Shown here one piece after another: positions 7,043-15,423 of a stretch of 64,000 bases of DNA. How positions within the stretch are numbered: position 1 is the stretch's first letter; the number at the start of each line of letters is the position of its first letter. The notes below the pieces were generated by a model. That model had not been told where the DNA came from. It did not search any database and saw only the letters and a list, made by a program, of their open reading frames with translations. The position numbers were made by a program, and so were the translations under genes. This DNA comes from Mucilaginibacter sp. (GTDB lineage: Bacteria; Bacteroidota; Bacteroidia; Sphingobacteriales; Sphingobacteriaceae), in contig JAQBOV010000018.1 of assembly GCA_028287895.1 (NCBI GenBank), forward strand, positions 1 through 64,000, read 5' to 3'.

Positions 7043-8410
7043 TCAAAATTTATTATTTATAATATTTTTTGACAGATCAGGCATATCTATTCCGCCAAAA
7101 TTCCCGGAGCTCATCATTAGCAAATTTGTGTTTTCCATCCTTATATTTTCAAGGTATTTCAGTAGGGCCACCGGGTCATTATAAAACATCAAATCATCCT
7201 TCGAAAATGCATTTTTCACTGTTTCCGCAGCATATGGGGTCATTTTCTTCTGCTCAAAAGTTTTCTTATCAATAAAAACAATTGCAATATCAGCCTTATC
7301 CATCGCATGGGCATACTCACTTAAAAAGTCTTCATTCAAACTGCTGAACGTATGCAGCTCAATACATGCGATTAACTTTCTATCCGGGAATTGCGCCTTA
7401 ACTGCCTGAATAGTAGCGTTTAATTTAGACGGAGAATGCGCAAAATCCTTAAAAAAGCTCGCATTTTTGTTTTCCCCAATCAGTTCAAGGCGGCGTGCGG
7501 CTCCTTTAAAAGTGCTTATTTGCTGATAAAAAATATCCTGTTTGATACCCAAACTTTCGCAAACCAGGCGCGCCGCTTCCATATTGAGCAAATTATGCTC
7601 GCCAAAAACCTGTAACTGATATTCTTTTTCGCCTGTTATAATATTTGTAATACCATATTTAATATTATAAGCGGGCAGGCCATAGGGAATTTTCTTAACT
7701 TCTGATTTATTTTCCCTTACGACATTATTTAAAACAGCATCAGTTTGGCAGTAAATTAATTCCCCGCCGGGTTGTATGGTATCAATAAACAGCATGAATT
7801 GCTCCACATAATTATCAAACGTCGGAAAAACATTGATATGATCCCAGGCAATACCACTTATCACCCCGATGTTGGCTTTATATAAATGAAATTTGGGCCG
7901 TCTGTCAATTGCCGAGGATAAATATTCATCACCCTCTATGACGATCACCGGCGCCTGATCCGTTAGTTTTACCATGGTATCAAAGCCCGCCAGTTGGGCC
8001 CCTACCATGTAATCAAAATCTTTCCCGGTATTTTTCAGTACATGCAATATCATCGAGGTGATGGTAGTTTTACCATGACTGCCCCCTATTACCACCCTTA
8101 ATTTATTTTTTGAATGCTCATAAACATATTCAGGATACGAATATATTTTGATCCCCAGTTCCTGGGCCCTTAGTAGTTCGGGGTTATCCGCGCGGGCATG
8201 CATCCCCAGGATAACTGCATCCAGATCAGCATTGATCTTTTCGGGATACCAGCCCTCCTTTTCCGGGAACAGGCCATATTTTGAGAGGCGGGAAACCGAT
8301 GGTTCAAAGAGAACATCATCAGATCCCGTAATTTCAAACCCTTTTTTATGCAAAGCAATAGCCATATTGTGCATGGCGCTGCCACCTATGGCTATAAAGT
8401 GTATCCTCAT
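7043..8410 (-). CDS. mpl: UDP-MurNAc:L-Ala-gamma-D-Glu-meso-DAP ligase (Mpl)
   Basis: 455 residues, Mur ligase family. It begins with the nucleotide-binding MRIHFIAIGGSAMHNMAIAL and has the ATP-binding P-loop GGSHGKTT at residues 109-116, then a central and a C-terminal Mur ligase domain. Mpl recycles cell-wall tripeptide onto UDP-MurNAc in the cytoplasm. The AMHNMA motif (rather than MurC's GMSG/A) and the length near 455 favour Mpl over MurC, but MurC-like activity cannot be excluded from sequence alone. It is transcribed away from the usp gene. Confidence 0.85.
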   Translation of the reverse strand: MRIHFIAIGGSAMHNMAIALHKKGFEITGSDDVLFEPSVSRLSKYGLFPEKEGWYPEKINADLDAVILGMHARADNPELLRAQELGIKIYSYPEYVYEHSKNKLRVVIGGSHGKTTITSMILHVLKNTGKDFDYMVGAQLAGFDTMVKLTDQAPVIVIEGDEYLSSAIDRRPKFHLYKANIGVISGIAWDHINVFPTFDNYVEQFMLFIDTIQPGGELIYCQTDAVLNNVVRENKSEVKKIPYGLPAYNIKYGITNIITGEKEYQLQVFGEHNLLNMEAARLVCESLGIKQDIFYQQISTFKGAARRLELIGENKNASFFKDFAHSPSKLNATIQAVKAQFPDRKLIACIELHTFSSLNEDFLSEYAHAMDKADIAIVFIDKKTFEQKKMTPYAAETVKNAFSKDDLMFYNDPVALLKYLENIRMENTNLLMMSSGNFGGIDMPDLSKNIINNKF

Positions 8411-8515
8411 TAAAAATATAAACTGTAAAGAAAAGTTTTACAAATAAACGTAAAATCCGACTTGCTTAAAAATATATTTATTTAAGGGCATGGATTTTTT
8501 ACACAAAGCACTTTA

Positions 8516-9364
8516 TTATTTTAATAATAACACAGGAACAGCGGAATGTACGGTAAGTTGACGCGATACACTACTATGCAGCAGCGACTGGAAAAAACTA
8601 TACTTATGAGGCAATGCGATTACCAACTGAGCGTGGTGCCCGTTGGCGAAATTCAATATTCCATTAATAATATCACCCTCGGTGTTGTAATAGTAACTTG
8701 GATGATATTCCTTCAGCATCGCATGTAAAGCGGTTTCTTCGGCCAGTTGCTGCGGGTCAGCATTTTTGTGCCTGGCCTGTTTATCTATATTTACAACCAG
8801 CAGTTCCACATCATGCCGGCTCAAAACTTTTTTTAATGGCTCCAGCGGCACCGTATCTTTTACCTTATTGAAATCACAGGCCATCACCACCCGTTTGATC
8901 AGTTGATAATGACAAGCCGGCGGGACAACAATGACCGGCACGGGGCTTAGATGTGATATGTTTATTGCATTACTACCGATATGACTTAGATCGTTGATAT
9001 TGGTTCCGTTGCTCCCTAAAATAACAATGTCCGCATTTTCCTTATTGACCGTTTCGATGATGGCCCGTACAAGTGCCGACCGGCTTACATGCACATGAAT
9101 AATTATCCCATGCCGGGCCAGTTTATGTATTTTTGCCCGGATGTGTTCCAATTCTCTTGTTTTTTCAACAATATGTTCCTGTATTTCCTCTTCATTTGGA
9201 ATGATCATATCCGGGGTCGGCAACACACTTTCATAAACCGATACATGATAGGAATGCAGCAAAGTAATATGCCTGACATCGGTTTGGTTACTTAACAATG
9301 CTGCGAATTCTGCTGCATGCAGGGAAGTTTCCGAAAAGTCGATAGGTACAATATAAGTTTTCAT
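8516..9364 (-). CDS. Tandem-domain universal stress protein
   Basis: 282 residues made of two Usp domains (about 1-145 and 150-282). The first keeps an ATP-binding signature (ILGSNGTN, then GSNAI about ten residues on). The second lacks the glycines and ends HSAVPVLLLK, so only domain 1 is likely to bind nucleotide. Two-domain Usps are common in Bacteroidota and respond to starvation or redox stress. A 13-bp palindrome (9393-9405) lies just upstream of the start and may be an operator. Confidence 0.9.
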   Translation of the reverse strand: MKTYIVPIDFSETSLHAAEFAALLSNQTDVRHITLLHSYHVSVYESVLPTPDMIIPNEEEIQEHIVEKTRELEHIRAKIHKLARHGIIIHVHVSRSALVRAIIETVNKENADIVILGSNGTNINDLSHIGSNAINISHLSPVPVIVVPPACHYQLIKRVVMACDFNKVKDTVPLEPLKKVLSRHDVELLVVNIDKQARHKNADPQQLAEETALHAMLKEYHPSYYYNTEGDIINGILNFANGHHAQLVIALPHKYSFFQSLLHSSVSRQLTVHSAVPVLLLK

Positions 9365-9392
9365 AAAGCGGAATTTAGGTTATTTTATATTT

Positions 9393-9405
9393 GACCAATT
9401 TGGTC
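9393..9405. promoter_or_regulatory. Palindrome upstream of the usp gene
   Basis: GACCAATTTGGTC: 6-bp perfect arms around a central T, 28 bases upstream of the usp start codon. It lies in the usp/Rrf2 divergent region and is a candidate regulator site. Confidence 0.35.
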
Positions 9406-9558
9406 TAAAAGTAAGTAATATCAAAGTTAAGCACATTGACATTTAAATTTGTCAGTTCCAACACATATTATAACGAATAAGAATTGAGAAAGTGTTTTGG
9501 TATTGCCCATACATCCCGATCGATCAAAATGTCTGTCCGAAGTCACAACAAAAAGTAT

Positions 9559-9588
9559 TTTGAAGATACGAAAAAGTATCTACCTTTA
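9559..9588 (+). promoter_or_regulatory. Putative promoter of the Rrf2 gene
   Basis: TTTG at 9559-9562 and TACCTTTA at 9581-9588 (one mismatch to TAnnTTTG) are 18 bases apart, matching the Bacteroidota -33/-7 layout. The predicted start near 9594 falls inside the inverted repeat 9589-9609. A second inverted repeat, AGATAC/GTATCT (9564-9569, 9576-9581), lies between the two promoter elements. Confidence 0.5.
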
Positions 9589-9609
9589 CTGTAATATTTA
9601 GTATTACAG
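9589..9609. promoter_or_regulatory. Operator-like inverted repeat abutting the Rrf2 start
   Basis: CTGTAATA-N5-TATTACAG, a perfect 8-bp inverted repeat ending on the base before the ATG at 9610. Rrf2 proteins bind dyad sites of this size and commonly repress themselves, so autoregulation is the simplest reading. Confidence 0.6.
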
Positions 9610-10017
9610 ATGGGCGGACGGTTCCCGATAGCAATCCATATCCTTACCCTGTTAAGCAAAGCAGGCGATGATTTGCTTTCATCTGATTATATAGCCGGCA
9701 GTATTAATATCAACCCTGCATTGGTACGTAAAGAGATCAGTAATTTACGCAATCGCGGTTTGATTATAAGTAAAGAGGGCAAAAGCGGGGGTTATCGCTT
9801 GGGCAAGCTACCCGGGCAAGTCACCTTAGCTGATGTTTATCTGGCTGTTAAAACTCAACCTGTATTAGGCGCAGCCAAAAACACCCCTAATCCTGCCTGC
9901 CCCGTCGGCAAACAGATCAATAAGAATATTGACAAGTTATATGCCAACCTGGATAAAACGTTATTGGAAAAACTGACTACAATTAGCATAGAAGATTTTA
10001 GCAATCAATTCGATTAA
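9610..10017 (+). CDS. Rrf2-family transcriptional regulator (YwnA-like)
   Basis: 135 residues. The winged-helix Rrf2 domain spans about residues 5-85, with the typical GGYRLGK wing at 60-66. The only cysteine is Cys97 (ACPVG), so it cannot bind an Fe-S cluster the way IscR or NsrR does; a single-Cys redox switch is possible. It precedes a NAD(P)-binding protein gene by 53 bases, the same arrangement as ywnA-ywnB of Bacillus. An inverted repeat touching its start codon suggests that it controls itself and its neighbour. Confidence 0.9.
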   Translation: MGGRFPIAIHILTLLSKAGDDLLSSDYIAGSININPALVRKEISNLRNRGLIISKEGKSGGYRLGKLPGQVTLADVYLAVKTQPVLGAAKNTPNPACPVGKQINKNIDKLYANLDKTLLEKLTTISIEDFSNQFD

Positions 10018-10070
10018 ATTTTTTAGAATAAAGGGTAAGATAATTCATTGCAATTAAACAAATAAACTGT

Positions 10071-10715
10071 ATGAAAATAGCAATCATAGGAGCTACCGGA
10101 TTTGTCGGCTCAGCAGTATTAAACGAGGCTCTGCAACGCGGACATGAAGCAACCGCAATTGCCCGTAACGTTGACAAAATCACATCTAAGGCTGAAAAGC
10201 TTACCGCTATAGCGGCTGATGTGGATGACAGCGCTAAGCTGGCTAGGATACTTGCCGGCCATGATGCCATTGTCAGTGCATATAATACGGGCTGGACAAA
10301 CCCCAACCTTTACCAAGATTTTATCAAAGGTTCAAAGGCCATTCAGCAAGCGGCTAAACTATCCGGAGTAAAGCGCTTGTTAATAGTCGGAGGTGCAGGA
10401 AGCCTTGAAATTGCACCGGGTATACAATTAGTGGATTCGCCTGAATTCCCTGCGGAATATAAAGCAGGCTCAACGGCAGCGCGCGATTATCTGAATACTT
10501 TAAAAAACGAAACTGAGCTCGACTGGACATTCATAAGTCCGGCCATCCAATTACATCCGGGTAAACGTACCGGGATATTCCGTTTAGGAACCGATCAGCC
10601 TGTATTTGATGAGAATAGCAAAAGTGACATTTCCGTTGAAGACCTCGCCGTAGCCATAATAGACGAACTGGAAAACAACCGGTTTATCCGAAAACGTTTT
10701 ACGCTGGGTTATTAA
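10071..10715 (+). CDS. NAD(P)H-binding atypical SDR (YwnB-like)
   Basis: 214 residues. The Rossmann glycine motif GATGFVG is at residues 7-13, followed by an NmrA/atypical-SDR core (ADVDDSAKLARILAGHDAIVSA, LLIVGGAGSLE). It probably acts as an oxidoreductase or redox-sensing NAD(P) binder; its substrate is unknown. It is likely co-transcribed with the Rrf2 gene. Its last 17 bases overlap the 3' end of the convergent prmA gene. Confidence 0.85.
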   Translation: MKIAIIGATGFVGSAVLNEALQRGHEATAIARNVDKITSKAEKLTAIAADVDDSAKLARILAGHDAIVSAYNTGWTNPNLYQDFIKGSKAIQQAAKLSGVKRLLIVGGAGSLEIAPGIQLVDSPEFPAEYKAGSTAARDYLNTLKNETELDWTFISPAIQLHPGKRTGIFRLGTDQPVFDENSKSDISVEDLAVAIIDELENNRFIRKRFTLGY

Positions 10716-11562
10716 TATCGACCCTCTGCGCTTTAAATTTGGCCGCCACCCATTCCTTTGTTTTTTTATGGCTGATATATTTTAAACCATATCCGGCGGC
10801 TTCCATTTTAATAATATCCAGATCCGGAGTTTCATAAAATCCGCTGAAATAAATTTCGCCACCGGGTTTTAACACCTCGCTGTAACGGGCTATCTGATCA
10901 AGCAGGATATTGCGGTTAATATTAGCCAGTATAATGTCAAACCGTTCATCCGGTATTGCTTCTTTAGAGCCGCAAATCGCTTTGATATTGTCAATATTAT
11001 TTAGCGCCGCATTCTCTATAACACTATCAAAGCAAATAGGGTCATAATCAATGGCAGTAATATTTTCAGCGCCAAGTTTACCGGCTAATATGGCTAATAT
11101 ACCGGTACCACAGCCCATATCCAATACCTTTTTACCAGTAAGACCAGCGTCCAGCATCAGGTCCATCATCATTGAGGTAGTTTCATGATGCCCTGTACCA
11201 AACGCCATTTTAGGATCGATCACGATCTGGTAAGGAAATTCAGGCTTTGCTTGATGAAAAGTGGCCCGCACCCAAACCTTATCGCGTATCCGGATAGGCT
11301 CAAAATTACTTTCCCATACCTGGTTCCAGTTCTTTTGAGGAATGAGAATAACATCATACGAAAAGGCAAACAACTCATGATAAGGCTCGAGCTTGATGTT
11401 CAGTATTTTCTCGTCAAAAGTAGAGGTTTTGATATACGCCTTAAATCCAAAATCAACGATCTCAAATGTATCGAATCCAATTTCAGCCAGATCATTGATC
11501 AGCAGGTCCTGCTGATAATCTTCTGTTGGCATGGTAGTAAAGATCAGTTCGTAATAATTCAT
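10699..11562 (-). CDS. prmA: Ribosomal protein L11 methyltransferase
   Basis: 287 residues. An N-terminal substrate-recognition domain (MNYYELIFTT) and a class I SAM methyltransferase domain with VLDMGCGTGILAILAGKLGA at about residues 146-165 and AIDYDP. The PrmA motif DPKMAFGTGHHETTSMM is present just before it. It trimethylates L11 in other bacteria. It shares a 17-base tail overlap with the convergent SDR gene. The other members of the minus-strand run (membrane protein, tpiA) lie upstream. Confidence 0.93.
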   Translation of the reverse strand: MNYYELIFTTMPTEDYQQDLLINDLAEIGFDTFEIVDFGFKAYIKTSTFDEKILNIKLEPYHELFAFSYDVILIPQKNWNQVWESNFEPIRIRDKVWVRATFHQAKPEFPYQIVIDPKMAFGTGHHETTSMMMDLMLDAGLTGKKVLDMGCGTGILAILAGKLGAENITAIDYDPICFDSVIENAALNNIDNIKAICGSKEAIPDERFDIILANINRNILLDQIARYSEVLKPGGEIYFSGFYETPDLDIIKMEAAGYGLKYISHKKTKEWVAAKFKAQRVDINNPA

Positions 11563-11637
11563 TTTGTTAAACTTGATTTGAGATGCGACATTTCAGGCGG
11601 ATGCGTTCGGACTCTGTCAGAAAATAACACAGCAAAA

Positions 11638-12102
11638 TTACTCAACTGTGTGTGAAACCTCTGGTAATTGTCCAGGCTTTTTTGTTAAAAGATATAGTAC
11701 ATACAAATTGACAGCCCAATAAACTAACTGCACTGAGGTCATAAAAAGACATACCTTGATCAAATGCCAGATACCGGATTGCTTGTCCCAAATAGCGTAG
11801 CTTATACCGATGGCAAACAGCAGGCAAATAAAACAAAGTATAAGTAAGGAGATAAACTTGCCTGTTTTGGATTTTAAAAAGACCCTGTCCCAAACCGGAA
11901 CTACGATCAGTAATTGCGTTAATACTGCAACAGTAAATAACAAGGGCAAAAAGTACCGGTAATAAGCCATGAAAGCTGTTATTGTCCCCTCGCCCATCTC
12001 ATCTATCCGTAGTGTAAAATAAACGGAGCTATACCTGATAGCAATAAAATATGCCGCAAAACCGATCAAAGGCGGTAAAAGTACTTTTAACAGGTTCCTC
12101 AT
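11638..12102 (-). CDS. Four-helix membrane protein, unknown
   Basis: 154 residues from the ATG at 12102 (MRNLLKVLLPPLIGFAAYF); a longer frame from 12171 runs into the repeat upstream and is unlikely. Four hydrophobic segments are visible (about 8-27, 50-70, 84-104, 115-140). No catalytic motif. It lies between prmA and tpiA on the minus strand. Function unknown. Confidence 0.7.
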   Translation of the reverse strand: MRNLLKVLLPPLIGFAAYFIAIRYSSVYFTLRIDEMGEGTITAFMAYYRYFLPLLFTVAVLTQLLIVVPVWDRVFLKSKTGKFISLLILCFICLLFAIGISYAIWDKQSGIWHLIKVCLFMTSVQLVYWAVNLYVLYLLTKKPGQLPEVSHTVE

Positions 12103-12108
12103 TGGTAA

Positions 12109-12206
12109 GTTTTGAGTATTGAGTTTTGAGTAATGCGTATGAAAGTTCTCTATTTGACAACTATAGTTCAATTGTATGGTTAGACTTAAAACTCACTACT
12201 CAAAAC
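12109..12206. repeat. Intergenic inverted repeat (TTTTGAGTA type)
   Basis: GTTTTGAGTA at 12123-12132 is the exact reverse complement of TACTCAAAAC at 12197-12206; another TTTTGAGTATT occurs at 12111. It is one of several intergenic hairpin repeats in this window and sits just downstream of tpiA. Confidence 0.6.
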
Positions 12207-12213
12207 CCACCGC

Positions 12214-12978
12214 TCAATTGAACGTTTTCACAATATCAATAAAATCGCGCGATTTTAAGGACGCACCGCCTATGAGTCCGCCGTCAATATCCGCTTGCGC
12301 AAATAGTTCACCGGCATTTTTAGGGTTACAGCTTCCGCCGTATAAAATGGTGGTATTATCAGCAACCTGCTGACCGTATTTGTCCGCGATCTCTTTACGG
12401 ATAAATACGTGTATTTCCTGCGCTTGTGCAGAACTTGCTGTTACACCCGTACCGATGGCCCAAACAGGCTCATAGGCTAAAACCAGTTGACTAAATTGTG
12501 CTGCATCCAGGTGAAAGACGCCTTCCTGCAGTTGTTGCTTTATAATATCGAAATGCTTGTTTGCCTGGCGTTCCTGCAAAGTTTCACCAATACAGAAAAT
12601 TGGTTTCAGCGAGTTCTTTAATGCAGTATCCGTTTTCTTTGCCAACAGTTCATTAGTTTCACCAAAATACTGGCGACGCTCGGAGTGTCCCAAAATAACA
12701 TATTCAGCACCGGTTGAGTGGATCATCTTTGCAGAGATTTCACCTGTATAAGCCCCTGATTCCGCCTGGTGAGCATTCTGTGCACCTATAGAAACTTTGG
12801 TATATCCTTTTGCCAATTGTGCCAAACTGTGCAGGTGAATGAAAGGGCTGCACACAACTGCCTGCTGCTTACCGGTTATTTCATCATGTACCATGTTAAT
12901 AACCTCTGAAAACAAGGACAAACCTTCTTCGTAATCCATATTCATTTTCCAATTTCCGGCAACAATTTTTTTTCTCAT
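12214..12978 (-). CDS. tpiA: Triosephosphate isomerase
   Basis: 254 residues, usual length. Catalytic residues are visible: Lys11 in GNWKMN, His98 in GHSERR and Glu170 in YEPVWAIGTG, plus the C-terminal phosphate loop (LYGGSCNPKN). It interconverts dihydroxyacetone phosphate and glyceraldehyde 3-phosphate. The gene stands apart from the pfkA/gap operon about 19 kb away. Confidence 0.97.
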   Translation of the reverse strand: MRKKIVAGNWKMNMDYEEGLSLFSEVINMVHDEITGKQQAVVCSPFIHLHSLAQLAKGYTKVSIGAQNAHQAESGAYTGEISAKMIHSTGAEYVILGHSERRQYFGETNELLAKKTDTALKNSLKPIFCIGETLQERQANKHFDIIKQQLQEGVFHLDAAQFSQLVLAYEPVWAIGTGVTASSAQAQEIHVFIRKEIADKYGQQVADNTTILYGGSCNPKNAGELFAQADIDGGLIGGASLKSRDFIDIVKTFN

Positions 12979-13057
12979 GATTGTTTTTTTAGTCCATAGA
13001 CAATAATCAATTGTCCCTGGTGATTTATAATTTGATAATGTTTAATAGTTACACTCC

Positions 13058-13083
13058 AGTCAATGGGCCGTCGACGATTGACT
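13058..13083. repeat. Short inverted repeat between GlmU-like gene and tpiA
   Basis: AGTCAAT (13058-13064) and ATTGACT (13077-13083) are perfect complements around a GC-rich loop. Probably a small intergenic repeat or weak terminator after the GlmU-like gene. Confidence 0.35.
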
Positions 13084-13095
13084 ATCGGCGTTTTT

Positions 13096-14280
13096 TCAAA
13101 AACGCCTGAATACCTCTGTTAGGTCAAACACCTTTTTTAATATACCCTGCTCTGTTTCATCAAATGTGCGATCATCACGGCGTTCAAAAACTTTTTCGGT
13201 CGTATCGAACATTTTTTTTAAGGTATATACCTCAAAACCCTGCGCACCGCCCCACGAAAAATCGGGAACAAAATTTCGCGGGAAACCTGCTCCAAAAACA
13301 TTAGCGCTCACACCAACTACCGTACCTGTATTAAACATGGTATTAATAGCACATTTGGCGTGATCAGCCATAATTAAACCGCAGAATTGCAGTCCGGTTC
13401 TGCGAAAACGCTGTGCACTATAATCCCAAAGCTTTACTTCGCCATAATTGTTTTTCAGGTTCGAGTTATTGCTATCGGCACCAATGTTACACCACTCACC
13501 CAAAACCGAATTACCTAAAAATCCTTCGTGGCCTTTTGACGAGTATCCCCAAATCACCGAGTTGTTGATCTCGCCCCCCACTCTGCAATACGGACCTATA
13601 GTGGTAGCACCATATATCTTAGCGCCCATTTTTATCTGCGAATTGTTGCATAAGGCAAATCCACCCCGTATATGGCAGCCTTCCCAAACTTCGGTATTGG
13701 CTGCTAAATATATAGGGCCGCTGGCGGTATTAAATGTAGCACATTCGGCAACAGCGCCCTCCTCAGCAAAAAAATCTTTACCGATAATAATATTGGTCGG
13801 GCTAATCGTTGCGCTGCTGCGCCCTTTGGTAAGCAGTTGATAATCTTTGCGGAGTTCTGCATCATTTTTCCTGAAAATGTCTTCAGGGAAACGGATCATT
13901 AATATTTCGGACCTATAATCGGTCAAACGATCAAATACAGCCTTCGGATCAAAGTTTATGGCATCACTTTCCGCAAGTTTAACAGCTATCAGCTCTCCGT
14001 TATACTTCAGTGCTTCCCCGATGTGTAATTTATCAATGGCTTCCACTAATTGCTCATCCGGGCAAACGGCACCGTTGATAAATAAATTTTCTGCTTCAAT
14101 TTTTACCGGGAACTTTGTGCTTAAATAAGCTTGCGTGTGGTACGAAAAATCTTTATCGAGATACTTGCCCCACTTGGCGGCAATAGTTAAAATGCCAATG
14201 CGCAAATCAGCTACTGCACGGGTATAAGTTAAAGGCAGTAAGGTTTGATGTGCGTTACCGTCAAATAAGATAATTGCCAT
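13096..14280 (-). CDS. GlmU-like sugar nucleotidyltransferase with left-handed beta-helix
   Basis: 394 residues. The N-terminal part resembles a nucleotidyltransferase (MAIILFDGNAHQTLLPLTYTRAVADLRIG). The C-terminal half has hexapeptide repeats of a left-handed beta-helix acyltransferase (VWEGCHIRGGFALCNNSQIKMG, TTIGPYCRVGGEINNS). This is the alternative Bacteroidota GlmU-type family thought to make UDP-GlcNAc. The usual GxGTRM signature of classic GlmU is absent. rpmE2 lies directly upstream on the same strand, 69 bases away. Confidence 0.85.
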   Translation of the reverse strand: MAIILFDGNAHQTLLPLTYTRAVADLRIGILTIAAKWGKYLDKDFSYHTQAYLSTKFPVKIEAENLFINGAVCPDEQLVEAIDKLHIGEALKYNGELIAVKLAESDAINFDPKAVFDRLTDYRSEILMIRFPEDIFRKNDAELRKDYQLLTKGRSSATISPTNIIIGKDFFAEEGAVAECATFNTASGPIYLAANTEVWEGCHIRGGFALCNNSQIKMGAKIYGATTIGPYCRVGGEINNSVIWGYSSKGHEGFLGNSVLGEWCNIGADSNNSNLKNNYGEVKLWDYSAQRFRRTGLQFCGLIMADHAKCAINTMFNTGTVVGVSANVFGAGFPRNFVPDFSWGGAQGFEVYTLKKMFDTTEKVFERRDDRTFDETEQGILKKVFDLTEVFRRF

Positions 14281-14349
14281 GGCGCAAAAATAAAAAAAGT
14301 CCCCCGATGTACCGGGAGACCTGTAAATTAATTTATCAATAAGCCCAAA

Positions 14350-14598
14350 TTACTTTTTATTGTAACGGGTACGGAATTTATCAATACGGCCTGCAGTATC
14401 TACCAGTTTCATTTTACCGGTATAGAATGGATGCGAGGTGTGTGAAATTTCTAATTTCACCAGCGGGTATTCGTTACCATCTTCCCATTTTACTGATTCA
14501 CGGGTATCGATACATGATTTTGTTATAAAAGAGTAGTCATTTGACATGTCTTTGAAAACAACTAATCTATAATTTTTTGGATGCAGATCTTTTTTCAT
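14350..14598 (-). CDS. rpmE2: 50S ribosomal protein L31 type B
   Basis: 82 residues, the type B length. [17 protein letters not shown] and a C-terminal [13 protein letters not shown] are typical. It has a single cysteine and lacks the paired zinc-binding cysteines, so it is the zinc-independent form. Confidence 0.95.
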   Translation of the reverse strand: MKKDLHPKNYRLVVFKDMSNDYSFITKSCIDTRESVKWEDGNEYPLVKLEISHTSHPFYTGKMKLVDTAGRIDKFRTRYNKK

Positions 14599-14815
14599 TA
14601 TAATAATCCTTCTAATAAAAGAGGCGCAAATATATCATTAAAAATCAAAAATAAAAAGTAAAATTTAAAAAAGCCGGATAGTGATAAAAAAGCATTTTAA
14701 AGCCTGTCCAAAAAAAATTAAAAAATCTATAACCTTGCTCTAAATTCTTGCGTACAAGTACATGGTTAATAAATAAAAGATTAAATATTTTTAATTGGTT
14801 TTGAAGAATGGTTAA

Positions 14816-14843
14816 AATCCCCGGTAGTGAATGGCCGGGGATT
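14816..14843 (-). terminator. Terminator after the ICMT-type methyltransferase
   Basis: AATCCCCGG (14816-14824) pairs with CCGGGGATT (14835-14843), with T tracts on both strands. It lies ten bases beyond the stop at 14853, so it ends the polyketide/methyltransferase unit. Confidence 0.85.
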
Positions 14844-14852
14844 TTTTTTGCT

Positions 14853-15344
14853 TTATTTAATCCAAACCTTATTTTCTACCTTAATCCTCACCGAAAGCAT
14901 GACCGCATTTAACACGCTAAAAATTACAGCTGTGTAATACAAATGGAACACGAGCGGGATAATGGCTATCTCGCAAACCACATCAAGATAATTGGGATGC
15001 TTAAATAACTTATAAGGCCCCTTCTTTACGGCAACAGCCCCCGGCACGCGGTATATGCGCGTATTCCAATAGGTACCCAGCGAGCTAAGTACCCAATACT
15101 TAAAAATAAGCAGCAGAATAAACAGGGCAAGGGCGATATAACTTATTGGGTGCCATCCGGTTAAATAATATTCTGTTATAAGCGATACTATAAACAGGGT
15201 ATGCAGGGCTACGATATACGGATAATGTTCACGCCCATACTCGATAGCACCCTGTGCAAGCAGCCATTTTTCATTCCTTTTGGAAACATACAATTCAGTA
15301 AGCCGCTGAACTATCAGAAATATAATAAACAGAATAAAGTTCAT
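14853..15344 (-). CDS. ICMT-family membrane methyltransferase
   Basis: 163 residues, mostly membrane-embedded, with the isoprenylcysteine carboxyl methyltransferase-like C-terminus (YRVPGAVAVKKGPYKLFKHPNYLDVVCEIAIIPLVFH). Directly upstream on the same strand is a type III polyketide synthase. The same pair, bpsA-bpsB (ypbQ), makes methylated alkylpyrones in Bacillus subtilis, so this enzyme most likely O-methylates the polyketide. It is separated from the synthase gene by a 79-base spacer holding an inverted repeat. Confidence 0.85.
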   Translation of the reverse strand: MNFILFIIFLIVQRLTELYVSKRNEKWLLAQGAIEYGREHYPYIVALHTLFIVSLITEYYLTGWHPISYIALALFILLLIFKYWVLSSLGTYWNTRIYRVPGAVAVKKGPYKLFKHPNYLDVVCEIAIIPLVFHLYYTAVIFSVLNAVMLSVRIKVENKVWIK

Positions 15345-15364
15345 ATTTGTGGTCTTTAGTCCAA

Positions 15365-15405
15365 GTCTTAAGTTCCAAGTAAAAAGATGACTTTCGACTT
15401 AAGAC
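15365..15405. repeat. Intergenic inverted repeat (GTCTTAAGT type)
   Basis: GTCTTAAGT (15365-15373) and ACTTAAGAC (15397-15405) are perfect complements. The same core recurs at 30443-30596, so this belongs to a dispersed hairpin family. Confidence 0.6.
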
Positions 15406-15423
15406 CAAAGACGCTTGACTTTT

